33,386 nucleotides of DNA, taken from positions 1 through 33,386 of the forward strand of contig ONKQ01000030.1 of NCBI GenBank assembly GCA_900318465.1, written 5' to 3'. Shown here piece after piece: positions 32,424 to 33,386 of this stretch (positions within the stretch are counted from its first letter, which is position 1; the number at the start of each line of letters is the position of its first letter). The position numbers were made by a program, and so were the translations under genes. The notes below the pieces were generated by a model, which was not told the origin of the DNA, ran no database searches, and saw only the letters and a list, made by a program, of their open reading frames with translations. The stretch comes from an uncultured Bacteroidales bacterium (GTDB taxonomy: Bacteria; Bacteroidota; Bacteroidia; Bacteroidales; F082).

Positions 32424-33344
32424 TTAGTGTTTTATCTGCTCAAATCCCTTGCCGTAAGCCCCCATCACGGTGTTCATCGTCATGAAAGCCTTGGGGTCTT
32501 CGTCTTTCACAATCCTAAGAATTTGCTGCGACTCGCGCTTGTGCGCCACCACCATCAAGATGGGGCCTTCGTGCTTGGTGTACCATCCCGTGCCATTGAT
32601 GACCGTCACGCCACGTTGCATTTCATTGGTGACACGGTCGGCCACTTTCTCAGGCTCAGAAGTGAAGATGAATGCTTGTACGGTTTGTTTGTTGCCCGTC
32701 AGCACCAGGTCGATGCAATAGCTGCACACCCCCATTACGATGAAACCATAAATGATGGCTTGTATCTTGTCGTTCTCAATGACAAAATAGGAGCAAGAGA
32801 TAATCACAATATCTATAAGCAAGATGACCCTACCCTGAGAGACATTGCGGTATTTGCAAATCATCATCGCAATGATGTCGGTGCCACCCGTGCTGCCGCC
32901 TTGGGTAAAGGCCACACCAATGGCCAAACCCGCCAAGCCGCCACCGAGTATGGCCGCCAAAATCTTCTCTTCGACAAAGGGTTTCAAGGCACCCACAGCG
33001 GTTGGATCCGTTTGATACAGCAACATTGGCTCTGTAATATAATGCTGCAGAAACGACATAAACAGTGATGCCATGATAATGGAATACACCGTCTTGATGC
33101 CAAAAGAGGGCCCCAAAACCTTAAGTGAGATGAGCACCAAGATGGCATTAATGACGAAAACGGAGATACCCGTCGAGATGCCCGTAGCATAGAAAATCAA
33201 GGTGGCGATACCGCTGACGCCACCGCCCAACACATGGTTAGGGATAAGGAAGGCCGTCCAGCCAAAGGCCATCACGAACAAGGCCAAAGTGATGATGACA
33301 TAACGTTTTACCTCTTCTAAAACTTGTTTGTTCGATGCTTTCAT
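32424..33344 (-). CDS. YitT-family membrane protein (DUF161/DUF2179)
   Basis: A 306-aa inner-membrane protein. I start it at ATG 33344 (MKASNKQVLEEVKRY); the longer frame uses a TTG upstream and would overlap the promoter box. Five to six helices make up the N-terminal two thirds (ITLALFVMAFGWTAFLIPNH, VFVINAILVLISLKVLGPSF, a GGGLAGLAIGVAF segment followed by GGSTGGTDI, the YitT motif). The last ~80 residues form the soluble DUF2179 domain (QAFIFTSEPEKVADRVTN, RGVTVINGTGWYT). Function unknown. Its stop is 3 bases from that of the anion symporter, with which it converges. Confidence 0.88.
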   Translation of the reverse strand: MKASNKQVLEEVKRYVIITLALFVMAFGWTAFLIPNHVLGGGVSGIATLIFYATGISTGISVFVINAILVLISLKVLGPSFGIKTVYSIIMASLFMSFLQHYITEPMLLYQTDPTAVGALKPFVEEKILAAILGGGLAGLAIGVAFTQGGSTGGTDIIAMMICKYRNVSQGRVILLIDIVIISCSYFVIENDKIQAIIYGFIVMGVCSYCIDLVLTGNKQTVQAFIFTSEPEKVADRVTNEMQRGVTVINGTGWYTKHEGPILMVVAHKRESQQILRIVKDEDPKAFMTMNTVMGAYGKGFEQIKH

Positions 33345-33365
33345 AATTCGTTGAGTTTTATTGGG

Positions 33366-33373
33366 CAAAAGTA
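33366..33373 (-). promoter_or_regulatory. -7 box TACTTTTG of the YitT gene
   Basis: The minus strand reads TACTTTTG, 21 bases before the ATG, which predicts a very short leader. The -33 element would lie beyond the window end. Confidence 0.5.
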
Positions 33374-33386
33374 ATACATTTTATCG

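Overview
The window looks like a chromosomal segment of a Bacteroidales bacterium (phylum Bacteroidota), probably a gut or rumen lineage. The reasons are the giant secreted proteins with type IX secretion (T9SS) C-terminal sorting signals, a TonB-dependent receptor paired with a DUF4249 lipoprotein, a Porin_O_P protein, lamin-tail and S41/M28 lipoproteins, and many TAnnTTTG boxes (the Bacteroidota sigma-A -7 element) with almost no classical Shine-Dalgarno sequences. No rRNA, tRNA, CRISPR array, prophage or complete insertion sequence was seen.

Layout. Bases 1-18000 form an accessory surface-protein region on the minus strand. It holds three paralogous adhesin-like proteins (2044, 736 and 1733 aa), built from FnIII, CUB-like and cleaved-adhesin/MAM-like modules on a shared ~450-residue C-terminal half, plus a fourth T9SS protein of 529 aa with a different tail. 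Between the first two lies a GNAT acetyltransferase (TacT-like) with an overlapping 52-aa gene that is too short for routine ORF lists. This pair sits between two ~335-bp direct repeats, each carrying the last codons of a lost gene, an intergenic repeat, a promoter and the start of a T9SS signal peptide. An 89-aa protein with a CTERM-like tail and a truncated Rpn-type nuclease/transposase remnant are also here.

Bases 18000-26500 hold envelope genes: an outer-membrane protein and S41 protease lipoprotein pair, a YtxH/holin-X-like membrane pair, the TonB receptor and DUF4249 lipoprotein pair, a small beta-barrel protein and an M28 peptidase lipoprotein. Bases 26600-33386 hold a Porin_O_P porin and lamin-tail lipoprotein, two tandem genes that both look like CYTH/triphosphate-tunnel proteins (one canonical, one very divergent), a DASS/SLC13 anion symporter and a YitT-family membrane protein.

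Intergenic spaces are rich in small repeats. There is a ~125-135 bp element with terminal inverted repeats and two hairpins whose loops are complementary (2 copies), a ~125-140 bp palindromic element found between convergent genes (2 copies), a CATTGCGAGGAACGAAGC-type repeat (4 copies), and AACTTTCAACTCTC-type simple repeats. The most interesting items are the GNAT/52-aa module inside the long direct repeats, the tandem CYTH-like pair, the FnIII domains split by nested adhesin domains, and the two-hairpin element with covariation. All functional calls come from reading sequence by eye; no database search was run.
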